Below are positions 17,883-26,671 of a stretch of DNA of 32,640 nt, piece by piece (position 1 is the first letter of the stretch; each line of letters begins with the position of its first letter). The position numbers were made by a program, and so were the translations under genes. The notes under the pieces were generated by a model. It saw nothing but the letters and a program-made list of their open reading frames with translations. It was not told the DNA's origin and searched no databases. The DNA comes from Salibacter sp031581065. GTDB lineage: Bacteria > Bacteroidota > Bacteroidia > Flavobacteriales_G > Salibacteraceae. The stretch is from the NCBI RefSeq assembly GCF_031581065.1, contig NZ_JAVLBN010000024.1, positions 1-32,640 of the forward strand, written 5' to 3'.

Positions 17883-17907
17883 CATTTTGTACCCAAAATA
17901 AAGAAAC

Positions 17908-18501
17908 ATGAAAAAAGCACCTTTCGGATCTGAATATTTTGAAAACGCATACACATTTAAAGCTTACAATGATCTTATTGAATCGCTTTTAGAGGAAAAC
18001 AAAACTACCGGCCTCAATCAAAGTGAAGCGATGATCAACTACACTCAAATGAACCAAAAACGCATGAAACGCTGGTTTAAAACCCTAAAGTTGAGTGAAG
18101 AAATAAAGGGATTGAATATTGATGGTCAGAACCAAAAGTGGCTCATCATTACTGAAGGCTGGTGTGGCGATGCAGCACACAATATTCCGGCAATTGAATT
18201 AATAGCTCGTGAATTAGGTATTGAAACGCGCTACGTATTAAGAGATGAAAATCCTGAAATAATCGATGCCTATCTTACGAATGGTGGTAGAGCAATACCA
18301 AAGCTGATTGCAGTAGATAGCGATTACAACGAATTATTCACCTGGGGTCCGCGACCTAAAGAATGCCAGGAACTCTACCTTTCACTCAAAGAAAACGGAT
18401 CTGACTGGAACGTAATTCTCGAAAAGATTCAAAAGTGGTACAATACCAATAAGAGTGAAATGCTCCAGCAGGAATTTATTCAGTTACTCAAAGCAATTTA
18501 A
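17908..18501 (+). CDS. Thioredoxin-fold protein with a single active-site cysteine
   Basis: This 197-residue cytoplasmic protein resembles the thioredoxin_9 family of Bacteroidota and Firmicutes. The thioredoxin core begins near residue 78 (KWLIITEGWCGDAAHNIP), continues with IETRYVLRDENPEIIDAYL, and has the cis-proline segment RAIPKLIAVD. The active site is C86-G-D-A89 where thioredoxins have CxxC, so the resolving cysteine is missing. It may therefore act as a peroxidase-like or glutathionylation-linked protein, or use a monothiol mechanism; this is inference. It starts 26 bases after the tRNA terminator, and its 3' end overlaps the next minus-strand gene by four bases. A GGTCAGAACC word lies at 18124-18133. 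Confidence 0.75.
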   Translation: MKKAPFGSEYFENAYTFKAYNDLIESLLEENKTTGLNQSEAMINYTQMNQKRMKRWFKTLKLSEEIKGLNIDGQNQKWLIITEGWCGDAAHNIPAIELIARELGIETRYVLRDENPEIIDAYLTNGGRAIPKLIAVDSDYNELFTWGPRPKECQELYLSLKENGSDWNVILEKIQKWYNTNKSEMLQQEFIQLLKAI

Positions 18502-18680
18502 GCTGACTTACCTGAAGATTTAGAGAAAAAATAAGCGCCAAAACCTCCACCAACAAGTGTTAAGATAAAAGTAATTAACGTTATTAGGTTTGGTCCCATT
18601 TCCAATAAAAAACCAATGTTAAATGGTACTATAAGAGTAATTAACCAAATAACGAGACCTATCATTTTATTCTTCTTCAT
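18498..18680 (-). CDS. Small two-helix membrane protein
   Basis: This 60-residue protein is basic at the start (MKKNKM), then has two hydrophobic segments (IGLVIWLITLIVPFNIGFLL and LITLITFILTLVGGGFGAYFF) and a short polar end. Its function is not known. It is supported by this clear membrane topology and by an exact TATTTTTG promoter box 26 bases before the ATG. Its stop overlaps the end of the convergent thioredoxin-fold gene by four bases. Confidence 0.6.
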   Translation of the reverse strand: MKKNKMIGLVIWLITLIVPFNIGFLLEMGPNLITLITFILTLVGGGFGAYFFSKSSGKSA

Positions 18681-18706
18681 TGTGCGCTTGTTTTTAATCC
18701 GGGGTT

Positions 18707-18714
18707 CAAAAATA
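18707..18714 (-). promoter_or_regulatory. -7 promoter box TATTTTTG before the small membrane protein
   Basis: The minus strand reads TATTTTTG, an exact TAnnTTTG match, with TTG triplets 13 and 16 bases further upstream. This spacing is somewhat short. Confidence 0.4.
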
Positions 18715-18781
18715 AAAATCCATTTTTCAACAACACGAAGAACTTATTGATTTTTGCCCCACATTTGCTAAAAATAAAATT

Positions 18782-19843
18782 ATGGTAGTTTTTTCTGAAG
18801 CTGAATTACTGAAGTGTATTGTCCATAAAGTGGGCAATAAATCGAGAAATGAGTCGCTTTTCACTAGTGAAAGACAGCTCGAATTAAACGAAGAAATTCT
18901 CGACTCACTCCACAAATATTTCTTTAAACCATTCAGAAAACAACAGGATTTCTACAAATTCACTCATAATTCTGGTGAGACGTCTCGAAATGATCTCTTT
19001 CATTATTGCGAAATGTTATTTCACGATCAATCAAAGTTTGAGGAGATATCCATGCATATTGCCCGTCATTTATTTGAACAGGGAACACATCCACAAATTA
19101 AAACTGGAGAATGCTGCGTGGCTTACTTCGATAACATGGTAATTGAAGGTGAACCGGTTGAAGCTGTTGGAATTTTTAAGAATGAAAGTAAAGACCAGTT
19201 TTTAAAGATTGTTGATGGTCACAGCCAAATCAACTTAAAAACAGATGAAGGAATCAATACTAACAAACTCGATAAAGGTTGTATAGTCTTTAACACAGAA
19301 AAAGATTCAGGATTCAGATTGCTCACAATTGATGCTAATGCTTACGATACACAGTACTGGAATGAGAAATTTTTACAGGTGATTCCTGATGCTACAGACA
19401 GCTTCTATACTGCTAAAACTTTTGAAATGGTGAATTCATTTGCAAATGAAGTAGTAAATGAAGAAGAAGCTCCACAAGAGCGAATTAAAATGCTCGACAG
19501 AACGGTTAAGTACTTTGAGGAAAAAGAAAAGTTTGATGTTGACGATTTTGTAGATGAAGTCATACAAACAGATGCTTACAAAGAGCAATTCAAAGACTAC
19601 AAACAAAAGTTCCAGGAAGATAATCACTTTGAACCTCGTGAAGAAGAATCTTTTCAAATAGACGAGAAGCGAGTAAAAGAATCCAAAAAGCAAATCAAGA
19701 GTACAATTAAGCTCGATGGTCAGATCCAGATCAAATTAAATTTCAACAACGAATCGCAGGTTGATCACTATCTGGAACGCGGATTTGACAATGAAAAACA
19801 GATGAATTTTTACAAGGTTTACTTCAGGGAAGAGAAGCACTAA
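18782..19843 (+). CDS. Nucleoid-associated protein, NdpA/YejK family
   Basis: This 353-residue cytoplasmic protein of the nucleoid-associated NdpA (37-kDa) family binds the bacterial nucleoid in E. coli (YejK); its precise job is unclear. Conserved stretches include ELLKCIVHKVGNKSRNE at the start, YFFKPF, then SKFEEISMHIARHLFEQGTHPQIKTGE, and a middle block GECCVAYFDNM with AVGIFKNESK. The C-terminal third is charged and ends with a helix-rich region. The length is normal. It is not in an operon, and no clean -33/-7 promoter was found before it. Confidence 0.85.
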   Translation: MVVFSEAELLKCIVHKVGNKSRNESLFTSERQLELNEEILDSLHKYFFKPFRKQQDFYKFTHNSGETSRNDLFHYCEMLFHDQSKFEEISMHIARHLFEQGTHPQIKTGECCVAYFDNMVIEGEPVEAVGIFKNESKDQFLKIVDGHSQINLKTDEGINTNKLDKGCIVFNTEKDSGFRLLTIDANAYDTQYWNEKFLQVIPDATDSFYTAKTFEMVNSFANEVVNEEEAPQERIKMLDRTVKYFEEKEKFDVDDFVDEVIQTDAYKEQFKDYKQKFQEDNHFEPREEESFQIDEKRVKESKKQIKSTIKLDGQIQIKLNFNNESQVDHYLERGFDNEKQMNFYKVYFREEKH

Positions 19844-19984
19844 AACAACCGTTTCACCCGTTATACGTCTTAGATGTAAAGCGTATTTAATTCACTGTAA
19901 AGAAATTATGTTGCTTGCTTAAAAAGTTTTTCCTAAATTGTGAAAGGAAAACTTCAAGTTTAATCGTTCTAAAACATATTGATT

Positions 19985-20440
19985 ATGGCTACTTCAGAAA
20001 CATCTCTTCACACAGAGCAAGAAAGCCTGTCGTTGTGGAATTTTTCCACCGCAGGGGTGATTGCCGGTTTAGTAGCCGGTGTTCTCAACAACCTATGGAT
20101 AATGATTTATCCATTGGCAACCAGTTATAAAGTACCAGGAGGAATTGATACTATGTCAGTAACAATCTTCTCCTTCTTCCCCATGTTAGTAGCTGGTATC
20201 GTTTATTATCTAATTTGCTTGTCGGGATTCAAAAAAGGAACCAAAATTTACCTGATAGCTGGAGGTATTTTCTTATTAATGAGTTTTTACTTCCCTCTAT
20301 TTCCTGAAACCATAGGATTTATCTTCCCAGAAGGTGTACCTAAAGGTTTCGCAGCATTGACCATCCCTATGCACATTTTTGCAGGGGTAATGGCGTTGAT
20401 TTTAATACCAAAGTTTGTGAAAGCAAATCACGGTAAGTAG
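19985..20440 (+). CDS. Small four-helix membrane protein (DUF6069-like, tentative)
   Basis: This is a 151-residue inner-membrane protein with four hydrophobic segments: AGVIAGLVAGVLNNLWIMIY, FSFFPMLVAGIVYYLICL, IYLIAGGIFLLMSFYFPLF and IPMHIFAGVMALILIP. The overall look is like DUF6069-type small membrane proteins, but this is a weak family match by eye. The start is the ATG at 19985; a TTG two codons earlier is less likely. It is followed by a strong bidirectional terminator. No function can be assigned. Confidence 0.65.
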   Translation: MATSETSLHTEQESLSLWNFSTAGVIAGLVAGVLNNLWIMIYPLATSYKVPGGIDTMSVTIFSFFPMLVAGIVYYLICLSGFKKGTKIYLIAGGIFLLMSFYFPLFPETIGFIFPEGVPKGFAALTIPMHIFAGVMALILIPKFVKANHGK

Positions 20441-20460
20441 TAACATTAAAAAAATTAATA

Positions 20461-20494
20461 AAGCCGCAAAGATTAAATCCTGCGGCTTTTTTTA
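20461..20494 (+). terminator. Strong terminator hairpin, probably bidirectional
   Basis: AAGCCGCA (20461-20468) pairs with TGCGGCTT (20481-20488) over a 12-base loop, followed by a T-run on the plus strand. An A-run upstream gives the same function on the minus strand. It separates two convergent genes and overlaps the stop codon of the minus-strand gene. Confidence 0.9.
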
Positions 20495-22021
20495 TTGCTT
20501 AATTTTTCTGCCGTCAATACGAACGTTTTGTCCGCCTTCATATTCATTCGTCAGGATCAAAATCCCATCTCTATTGAATCGCTTCCAAACACCCTCTTTC
20601 AATCCGGCCTGGTATTTTCCCTGGAGCATCTTTTTTCCGTTATCGTAATAATAAGTGTGCTTGCCATCAGGTAATCCATCAATGAATGAACCTTCAAAAG
20701 CGAGTTCCTCAGTATCTAAGTAATAATGCTTCCATTCTCCGTAACGCATTCCTTCAATGAATTTTCCAACCTCTTTGTACTTGCCACTTATTATTGTCCA
20801 CTCTCCATCTTCTAATCCATTGATATAATAACCTTTAACAACAACATTTCCTTCTTCATCGTATTCCAATATTTCACCATCTTCTTTACCGTTTCTAAAA
20901 TACTCTTCTCTTAGAATATCACCATCTTCATAATACCATTTCCACATACCATGAGGCTTTCCACCAGCTAAGTAAGTACCTTGCTGCTCTAAACTTCCAT
21001 CTTTGAAATAGAATTTCCATTTTTTGTATCGTGCTCCGTCAAGGTATTCACCCTCAGCACGTAATTCTCCTGTTTGGTAATATTCTTTCCAGGGACCTTG
21101 TTTCAATCCTTCTTCATCGATTATTCCTTCTCCCAACAGATTTCCTTTATCGTATATTTTACCAGATATAACCTGGCCAGAATCATTGAATTTCTTCCAA
21201 ACGCCATGCGGTTTTCCATTGAGGTAAGTTCTTTCCCATTCGACCTGTGCATTGTCGTGAAATGTTTGTTTAACTTCAACATTCATCAATTCCTCAGCAT
21301 TTTTAACAACTTCTCCGTTGACGTATTTAGTCGTTGATAGAAGTTCACCATTTCTGTCATATTCACGGAAATAGCCATTTTTTAACCCATTTACATAGCG
21401 ACCTTCCAGTTGCTTAACCTTTTTCGTTTCTTCGATATCATCATGGTAAGTAATCCAAAGTCCTGTTTTCTTCTTTTTGGGATTGTAACGGTTAATTTCA
21501 AACCGATCCTGCAAAAAGCCTTTTTCGTATTTTAAAATGGCAATTACTCTTCCGTCCTTACTGTATTCGTAAGCTTCGCCTTCAACTTTACCATCAACAA
21601 ATTTTTTCTCGTACTGCTTATTTCTTCTTTCAGGGAAGTAAAATGTAGCCCACCCCTGTTTAACATCATCATCGTAGCGAATTTTAGATACGAGTAATCC
21701 TTCTTCATTGTAGTTATACGTGTATCCGTTACGTTTTCCGGCCGTGTAATTGATTTCTTGCTCAAGGGCTCCATCCTCACGATAAAAGCGCCACAAACTA
21801 TCTAATTTGAAGTTCTTCCTGTTTCCTTTTGATTTGAGATTGCCGTTAGGGTAGTAGGTTTTCCAGTATCCATTAGGTTTGCCATTTTTAAAATAGCCTT
21901 CGCTGGAAATAATTCCGTTATCATATCGAAATACAGTGTAACCTGTTGAATCGGTTTCCTGGCTCTGACCGATATGAAAAAACAAGAAAGCAACGATTCC
22001 TAAAAAAACTCTTTTTAACAT
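20492..22021 (-). CDS. Large YwqK/MORN-like repeat protein, exported
   Basis: This 509-residue protein starts with a signal peptide (MLKRVFLGIVAFLFFHIGQSQ) and is followed almost entirely by about 20 repeats of roughly 22-24 residues built on the theme 'YYxNGxLxxEGxYxxGxxxGxWxxY'. Examples are GKPNGYWKTYYPNGNLKSKG, KQGPWKEYYQTGELRAEGEY and KEGVWKRFNRDGILILTNEY. Such repeat proteins (YwqK, MORN_2) are frequent and poorly understood in Bacteroidota. They probably lie in the periplasm or on the cell surface and bind partners through the exposed tyrosine and tryptophan faces. There is no lipobox cysteine at the cleavage site, unlike the small relative at 785-1210. Confidence 0.8.
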   Translation of the reverse strand: MLKRVFLGIVAFLFFHIGQSQETDSTGYTVFRYDNGIISSEGYFKNGKPNGYWKTYYPNGNLKSKGNRKNFKLDSLWRFYREDGALEQEINYTAGKRNGYTYNYNEEGLLVSKIRYDDDVKQGWATFYFPERRNKQYEKKFVDGKVEGEAYEYSKDGRVIAILKYEKGFLQDRFEINRYNPKKKKTGLWITYHDDIEETKKVKQLEGRYVNGLKNGYFREYDRNGELLSTTKYVNGEVVKNAEELMNVEVKQTFHDNAQVEWERTYLNGKPHGVWKKFNDSGQVISGKIYDKGNLLGEGIIDEEGLKQGPWKEYYQTGELRAEGEYLDGARYKKWKFYFKDGSLEQQGTYLAGGKPHGMWKWYYEDGDILREEYFRNGKEDGEILEYDEEGNVVVKGYYINGLEDGEWTIISGKYKEVGKFIEGMRYGEWKHYYLDTEELAFEGSFIDGLPDGKHTYYYDNGKKMLQGKYQAGLKEGVWKRFNRDGILILTNEYEGGQNVRIDGRKIKQ

Positions 22022-22451
22022 TCTGTAGGTTTATTCTAATTCTTCTTTAAAAATATAAGATGTTACTATTAGTCTGTTGAAAGTGTTTAAAAATAAAACG
22101 CAATTTACTTTGAATTGTGTGTTTTCAATACTTCATAACAGTGTATTCACAACTCGTAAATATCTAAATTACTACAAATGAAATCAAACGAGGGTTTTTA
22201 ACAATATGTTAGCAACGTTTAATGGTTAAATAAATTTTTGGTCAGAGCCTGTTTTACCTATTGAAGAAATGTCAGGAGATCATCAGAAACTAATCGTGTA
22301 AAAATTTTTTAGTGTGGTCATTTATATCAATTCGAATTTAAAGTGACATTTGCAAATAATAAGTTTGAACCACTATCAACCGATATTAACAATGAGTTTA
22401 AACAATTTGTTAAGAACCCTGCAAGAATTATAAAATCAGTAAATTAGTGTT
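22022..22451. other. Gene-free gap of 430 bases with one dispersed motif
   Basis: No coding frame, tRNA or strong hairpin is seen here. It is AT-rich, lies between two divergent genes, and contains the only intergenic copy of the dispersed word GGTCAGAGCC (22240-22249). It also has an exact TAAGTTTG -7 box (22360-22367) about 85 bases before rpiB. A longer leader, a small RNA or protein-binding sites could be present, but none is supported by the sequence alone. Confidence 0.5.
22360..22367 (+). promoter_or_regulatory. -7 promoter box TAAGTTTG before rpiB
   Basis: This is an exact TAnnTTTG match, but the usual TTG 19-21 bases upstream is missing. It would give an rpiB leader of about 80 bases. 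Confidence 0.3.
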
Positions 22452-22889
22452 ATGAAGATAGCGATTGGCAGTGATCACGCGGGTTTTTACCTCAAAGAGT
22501 CACTTAAAAAGTACATTGAATCGATGGGGAATAAGGTTACAGACTTTGGTCCTGAAACAGATGTGAGAACGGACTATCCTGATTATGCTCATCCGGTTGC
22601 TGAAGCAGTTCAAAAAGGAGAGTTTGATTTGGCTGTTTTGATATGCGGAAGTGGAAATGGTATCAATATGTCGGCCAACAAGCATCAGGGTATTCGAGCT
22701 GCTTTGTGTTGGGAACCTGAGCTTGCTGCATTGGCTCGTCAACACAACAATGCTAACATACTATCACTCCCTGCCAGGTTTATTGAAGAACAAACAGCTA
22801 AAGATTGTGTGAAAGCTTTTTTGACCAATCAGTTTGAAGGTGGACGACACGCAACCAGAGTGGAAAAAATTGCTCCGGGATCTGACTAA
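22452..22889 (+). CDS. rpiB: Ribose-5-phosphate isomerase B
   Basis: This is a 145-residue cytoplasmic RpiB/LacAB-family enzyme, interconverting ribose-5-phosphate and ribulose-5-phosphate in the non-oxidative pentose phosphate route. Marks include IGSDHAGFYLKESL at residues 4-17 (Asp/His site), DYPDYAHPVAEAV, and the catalytic CGSGNGINMSANK segment with the active-site cysteine near residue 65. The end RFIEEQTAKDCVKAFLTNQFEGGRH (residues split over the last 40) matches RpiB. The gene is first in a run with the zinc-finger and methyltransferase genes, 14 and then -17 bases apart. Confidence 0.93.
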   Translation: MKIAIGSDHAGFYLKESLKKYIESMGNKVTDFGPETDVRTDYPDYAHPVAEAVQKGEFDLAVLICGSGNGINMSANKHQGIRAALCWEPELAALARQHNNANILSLPARFIEEQTAKDCVKAFLTNQFEGGRHATRVEKIAPGSD

Positions 22890-22903
22890 AAATCTTTTTT
22901 CTA

Positions 22904-23242
22904 ATGAATAGGGATCAAAAATCACAAATCGAAAAAGCAATACGTGACAAGCTGGAAAAGGTAACCAATGATATTGCAATGCTCAAAGAGCAAACTAAAC
23001 CAATATCTCCTGATAATGCGTATGGTCGCGTATCGCGAATGGATGCCATCAACAACAAAAGCGTTGCTGAAGCGAATTTGCGCCAGGCTGAAAACACGAT
23101 TAAACGATTGAATATTGCACTCGATCATTTGAAAAGTGATGATTTTGGAAAATGTATCAGCTGTGGATCTGAAATAAATCCAAAAAGGCTGATGATTATG
23201 CCTGAATCGCGTAAATGTATTCGCTGTGCATCGAGAGGTTAG
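22904..23242 (+). CDS. DksA/TraR-type C4 zinc-finger protein
   Basis: This 112-residue protein has a coiled-coil-like N-terminal helical hairpin (about 1-80) and a C-terminal zinc finger, CISC-17 residues-CIRC, at about 84-108. That is the layout of the DksA/TraR family, which enters the RNA polymerase secondary channel and alters initiation, in E. coli DksA together with ppGpp. The acidic tip residues (DxxDA) of DksA are partly seen as SRMDAINN. A true DksA role is likely but not certain; small TraR-like relatives in Bacteroidota are often unassigned. The gene overlaps the following methyltransferase by 17 bases. Confidence 0.75.
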   Translation: MNRDQKSQIEKAIRDKLEKVTNDIAMLKEQTKPISPDNAYGRVSRMDAINNKSVAEANLRQAENTIKRLNIALDHLKSDDFGKCISCGSEINPKRLMIMPESRKCIRCASRG

Positions 23243-23873
23243 AGCTCAATGTAAGCTTTGTGATCAATGGTCAGATCGCAAGGTAGCAGGCCCTTTCAAC
23301 CGTACCTATTATCGCTGTGAAAATTGCGAATTGATTTTTGTAGATCCTGCAGATTTCATCTCTGAGAAGGAAGAATTGAGACGTTATGATTTACACGAAA
23401 ACAATCCTGATGATGAAGGATATAAATCGTTTTTAAAAAAAGCAGTTGTACCGGCTTTGCCCTATTTAAACGATGAGATGCTGGGATTGGATTATGGATC
23501 TGGTCTCAATAAAGTGCTTTCGCTACTATTAAAAGAAAAGGGAATAAAGTGTGATAATTTCGATTATTACTATCATCCAAAGTTAGAAGATAAAAAATAC
23601 GATTTCATTTTCTCTACCGAAACATTTGAGCATTTCACTGATCCTAAAAAAGAGATAGACACACTTGATAATCTATTAGCCACCGGTGGTTTCTTAATCA
23701 TAATGACCAAAACATGGATAAGCGAAGAACGCTTTGAAAAATGGCACTATGCCAGAGATTATACCCATGTTTCCTTCTTTAACGTAGAAACATTTCATTA
23801 CATAGCTGAAAAATGGGAATACCGTATTCTTGAAAATATCAGGAATACGGTATTCATTCTTCAAAAGAATTAA
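23226..23873 (+). CDS. Class I SAM methyltransferase with N-terminal zinc ribbon
   Basis: This is a 215-residue protein with a probable GTG start at 23226, inside the end of the zinc-finger gene. Residues 9-12 and about 30-33 are CKLC and CENC, a zinc ribbon. A class I methyltransferase core follows with LGLDYGSGLNKV near residue 86-97 (SAM-binding motif I), FIFSTETFEHFTDP (motif IV region) and LLATGGFLIIMTKTW. The family resembles methyltransferases that carry such a ribbon (Methyltransf_23-like); the substrate is not known. An ATG-only start would cut into the ribbon, so GTG is favoured. It ends by overlapping the convergent SulP gene by four bases. Confidence 0.75.
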   Translation: MHREVRAQCKLCDQWSDRKVAGPFNRTYYRCENCELIFVDPADFISEKEELRRYDLHENNPDDEGYKSFLKKAVVPALPYLNDEMLGLDYGSGLNKVLSLLLKEKGIKCDNFDYYYHPKLEDKKYDFIFSTETFEHFTDPKKEIDTLDNLLATGGFLIIMTKTWISEERFEKWHYARDYTHVSFFNVETFHYIAEKWEYRILENIRNTVFILQKN

Positions 23874-25417
23874 ACAGTTGGTTGAGCTTTATCAGAAACA
23901 ACCTTATATCGAGGATCTTCAAAATAATTCACCTCAACAATAGCTTTTGCATTATCCAGTAAACGCAGGCAATCTTTACTCAAGTGACGTAAGTGTACCT
24001 TTTTACCGGCTTTAGCGTATCGCTCAGTGATTTTATTCAGAGCCTCAATAGCTGAGTGATCAGCAACACGAGACTCAGCAAAATCGATAATAATGTGTTC
24101 AGGATCGTTTTGAACATCAAATTTATCGTTGAAAACTGCTGTAGATCCAAAGAATAACGGACCGTAAATTTCGTAGTGTTTGTACCCGTTTTCATCAATA
24201 TGTTTGCGAGCTCTAATGCGCTTCGCGTTTTCCCAGGCAAAAGCAAGAGCAGAAATCACTACACCGATTAACACCGCCACTGCCAGGTTGTGGAAGACTA
24301 TTGTAACACCGGCTACGAGCACCATTACAATAACATCAGTGATAGGGACCTTTCTAAAAATGCGCAAACTCGTCCACTCAAATGTACCAATAGCGACCAT
24401 GAACATCAATCCGGCCAATGCGGCTAATGGCACTTGCTCAATCAAACCGGATCCGAATAGAATAAAAATCAACAAACTGATGGCAGCAACAATTCCCGAT
24501 AATCTGAATTTACCTCCAGAACTCACGTTGATAATACTTTGACCGATCATAGCGCAACCGCCCATTCCGCCAAAAAATCCATTCACGAGATTCGCGACTC
24601 CCTGTCCGATAGCTTCTTTATTACCAGACCCGCGCGTTTCAGTCATTTCATCAATAACCGAAAGTGTGAGCAAACTCTCTATCAATCCAACGAGAGCCAT
24701 AATTATAGAGTAAGGAAGAACTATTTGAATAGTTTCAAAATTCAGCGGTACTGAAGGAAGGTGAAATTCCGGGAATCCGCCAGAAATAGAAGCGATATCG
24801 CCAACTGTACGCGTATCAATATTGAAATAAATAACAATAGCTGAAACTACTAATATAGCTGCGAGAGAAGAAGGAAATGCTTTAGTGAGTTTTGGTAGAA
24901 AGTGAATAATAGCCATGGTCAGAACCGCAAACCCTATCATAATCCAAAGTGGAGTTCCCTGTAGCCATGAAGCTTCACCGGCCTCAGGAATAGTCTTAAA
25001 GTGACCGAATTGAGAAGTGAAAATAATAACAGCTAATCCATTCAAAAACCCAAAAATAACGGGGTGTGGAACAAGCCTTATAAACTTCCCCAGCTTGAAT
25101 AAACCGATGATAATTTGAATGACACCCATTAACACAACTGCGGTAAATAAATATTCAACCCCATGGCGAGCAACCAGGCTCACAACAACAACTGCGATAG
25201 CTCCAGTAGCACCGGAAATCATTCCCGGTCTACCACCAATAATGGAAGTAATCAATCCAATAATAAAAGCAGTATACAGGCCTATGAGCGGATTTACATT
25301 CGCGATAATGGAAAACGCTACTGCTTCAGGAACTAGCGCAAGAGCAACAGTAAATCCGGAAAGTATTTCATTTTTTGGATTAAAACCCTTGGTTTTCAAT
25401 TGTTCAATAAAAGTCAT
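23870..25417 (-). CDS. SulP-family inorganic anion transporter
   Basis: This is a 515-residue inner-membrane protein of the SLC26/SulP family. Residues 1 to about 390 form the membrane part with the repeated transporter core. The N-terminal ALVPEAVAFSIIANVNPLIGLYTAFI and GRPGMISGATGAIAVV segments carry the SulP signature. A cytoplasmic STAS domain follows (about 415-505, with HIIIDFAESRVADHSAIEAL). Substrates in the family include sulfate, bicarbonate and dicarboxylates, and the sequence alone does not decide. No carbonic anhydrase gene is next to it. A GGTCAGAACC word lies at 24917-24926. Confidence 0.9.
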   Translation of the reverse strand: MTFIEQLKTKGFNPKNEILSGFTVALALVPEAVAFSIIANVNPLIGLYTAFIIGLITSIIGGRPGMISGATGAIAVVVVSLVARHGVEYLFTAVVLMGVIQIIIGLFKLGKFIRLVPHPVIFGFLNGLAVIIFTSQFGHFKTIPEAGEASWLQGTPLWIMIGFAVLTMAIIHFLPKLTKAFPSSLAAILVVSAIVIYFNIDTRTVGDIASISGGFPEFHLPSVPLNFETIQIVLPYSIIMALVGLIESLLTLSVIDEMTETRGSGNKEAIGQGVANLVNGFFGGMGGCAMIGQSIINVSSGGKFRLSGIVAAISLLIFILFGSGLIEQVPLAALAGLMFMVAIGTFEWTSLRIFRKVPITDVIVMVLVAGVTIVFHNLAVAVLIGVVISALAFAWENAKRIRARKHIDENGYKHYEIYGPLFFGSTAVFNDKFDVQNDPEHIIIDFAESRVADHSAIEALNKITERYAKAGKKVHLRHLSKDCLRLLDNAKAIVEVNYFEDPRYKVVSDKAQPTV

Positions 25418-25504
25418 ACTTAATAAAAATGCATGTTAATAAGTGCGCAAAAATGAAGTCGCGAAAGTACAATTTATGCTACCAGTAAAAAGGGTTGAAT
25501 GTTA

Positions 25505-26671
25505 TTAAAATGAGAAATACTTGCTCAGCTCTTCCTGTATATTTGGATTCACAAGAATCGCGAGAGTAATAGAGATCAACAAACCAATAATCGCGAAGAA
25601 AGCATCTCTCAATACTAACCTGATTGTATCTATTGATTTACGCCCGGTAGAACTGTGTTTACTGAATTGCATTGCAATTTCTCTACCGCCAAGAAGACCG
25701 AGGAAAACCCAGGTTGTACTCATCGGGATGGTACTCATTTCCTTGAAAAAGAATAGAATAATAGCATAAACAAGATCGATGATTGATGCAGCTCTAACAT
25801 CAGTTACCTGTGATTTTTCCTTGACAATTTGCTGGATTTTATCCCCCTTAAGATAAAAGAGAAGTCCCAATCCAAAGAAGATAAAACCGGTAAAGAAGAT
25901 AAACCCCCAAATACTCAAACTTCTATCGAGGAAAACAGCAATATTAGCGGCATCTTGCATAATCCAAACCGACCATAAGGCACCACTAATAATCCATTGA
26001 GCTACACGCCACAAAGGATGTGGTTTTCCTTTCAGCATCTTGTTGACTATTTTACCTAGAACCAGCCAAACAAGAATAGCCATTGCAAAGGAGACAAAGT
26101 AACCGAGCAAACTCTTTTGCGTAACACTTATAATACCAGATGCGCTGCCACTAAAGGCAGAAAGTAAAAGGAAAGTCGTAGATACAGGCATCCTTAGCCT
26201 GGTGATGATAAGGAGGATTAAAGGAGCAGCTAATTGTAAGAAGTGGAATTCTGTAGGCGCTTCAGAAAAACCTTTTGAGGATAATCGTTGGTAGGAAACA
26301 TCGCCATCGTAAACGATCCAACTGAATAATACAGTTGCTATAAAAATACCCCCTATGTACAGCCACAGCTGCCACCAGGGCCTATCTTCGTTACTGGCTA
26401 TAAAGGTTCCTATCGTTTGAATGGAATCATTGGCAATTGCCGAATAAGCAGCAAATGTAAAACCTACCCACATCGCGATGCGAGGGTATGGATAAAAGAT
26501 GGCAGCTAAAATGATGAAAAGTACGATAAGCCTAAAAAACAAACGCTCTTTGAAGAAGAACATCCGCAATATGCGGTAACGTTTACGACCGATCAATGCC
26601 GAGGTGAAGTTGTAATTTAGGCCATTATCAACCTTTTCTTCTTCTTTTTGCTTTTCCTTCTTTTTAGACAT
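25505..26671 (-). CDS. Divergent PiT-like (inorganic phosphate transporter-type) membrane protein
   Basis: This 388-residue integral membrane protein begins with a charged cytoplasmic tail (KKKEKQKEEEK) and has about ten hydrophobic segments. Two places recall the inverted-repeat signatures of PiT phosphate transporters. Near residue 83 FAAYSAIANDSIQTIGTF resembles the 'GANDxANxxGT' motif. MPVSTTFLLLSAFSGSAS (mid-protein) and IPMSTTWVFLGLLGGREI (C-terminal third) resemble 'PVSTTHxxxGxxxG'. The motif residues are changed (the second Asn-Asp copy is not obvious), so transport of phosphate is uncertain. The start overlaps the upstream aquaporin-like gene by eight bases. The alternative is a member of an uncharacterised family. 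Confidence 0.55.
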   Translation of the reverse strand: MSKKKEKQKEEEKVDNGLNYNFTSALIGRKRYRILRMFFFKERLFFRLIVLFIILAAIFYPYPRIAMWVGFTFAAYSAIANDSIQTIGTFIASNEDRPWWQLWLYIGGIFIATVLFSWIVYDGDVSYQRLSSKGFSEAPTEFHFLQLAAPLILLIITRLRMPVSTTFLLLSAFSGSASGIISVTQKSLLGYFVSFAMAILVWLVLGKIVNKMLKGKPHPLWRVAQWIISGALWSVWIMQDAANIAVFLDRSLSIWGFIFFTGFIFFGLGLLFYLKGDKIQQIVKEKSQVTDVRAASIIDLVYAIILFFFKEMSTIPMSTTWVFLGLLGGREIAMQFSKHSSTGRKSIDTIRLVLRDAFFAIIGLLISITLAILVNPNIQEELSKYFSF

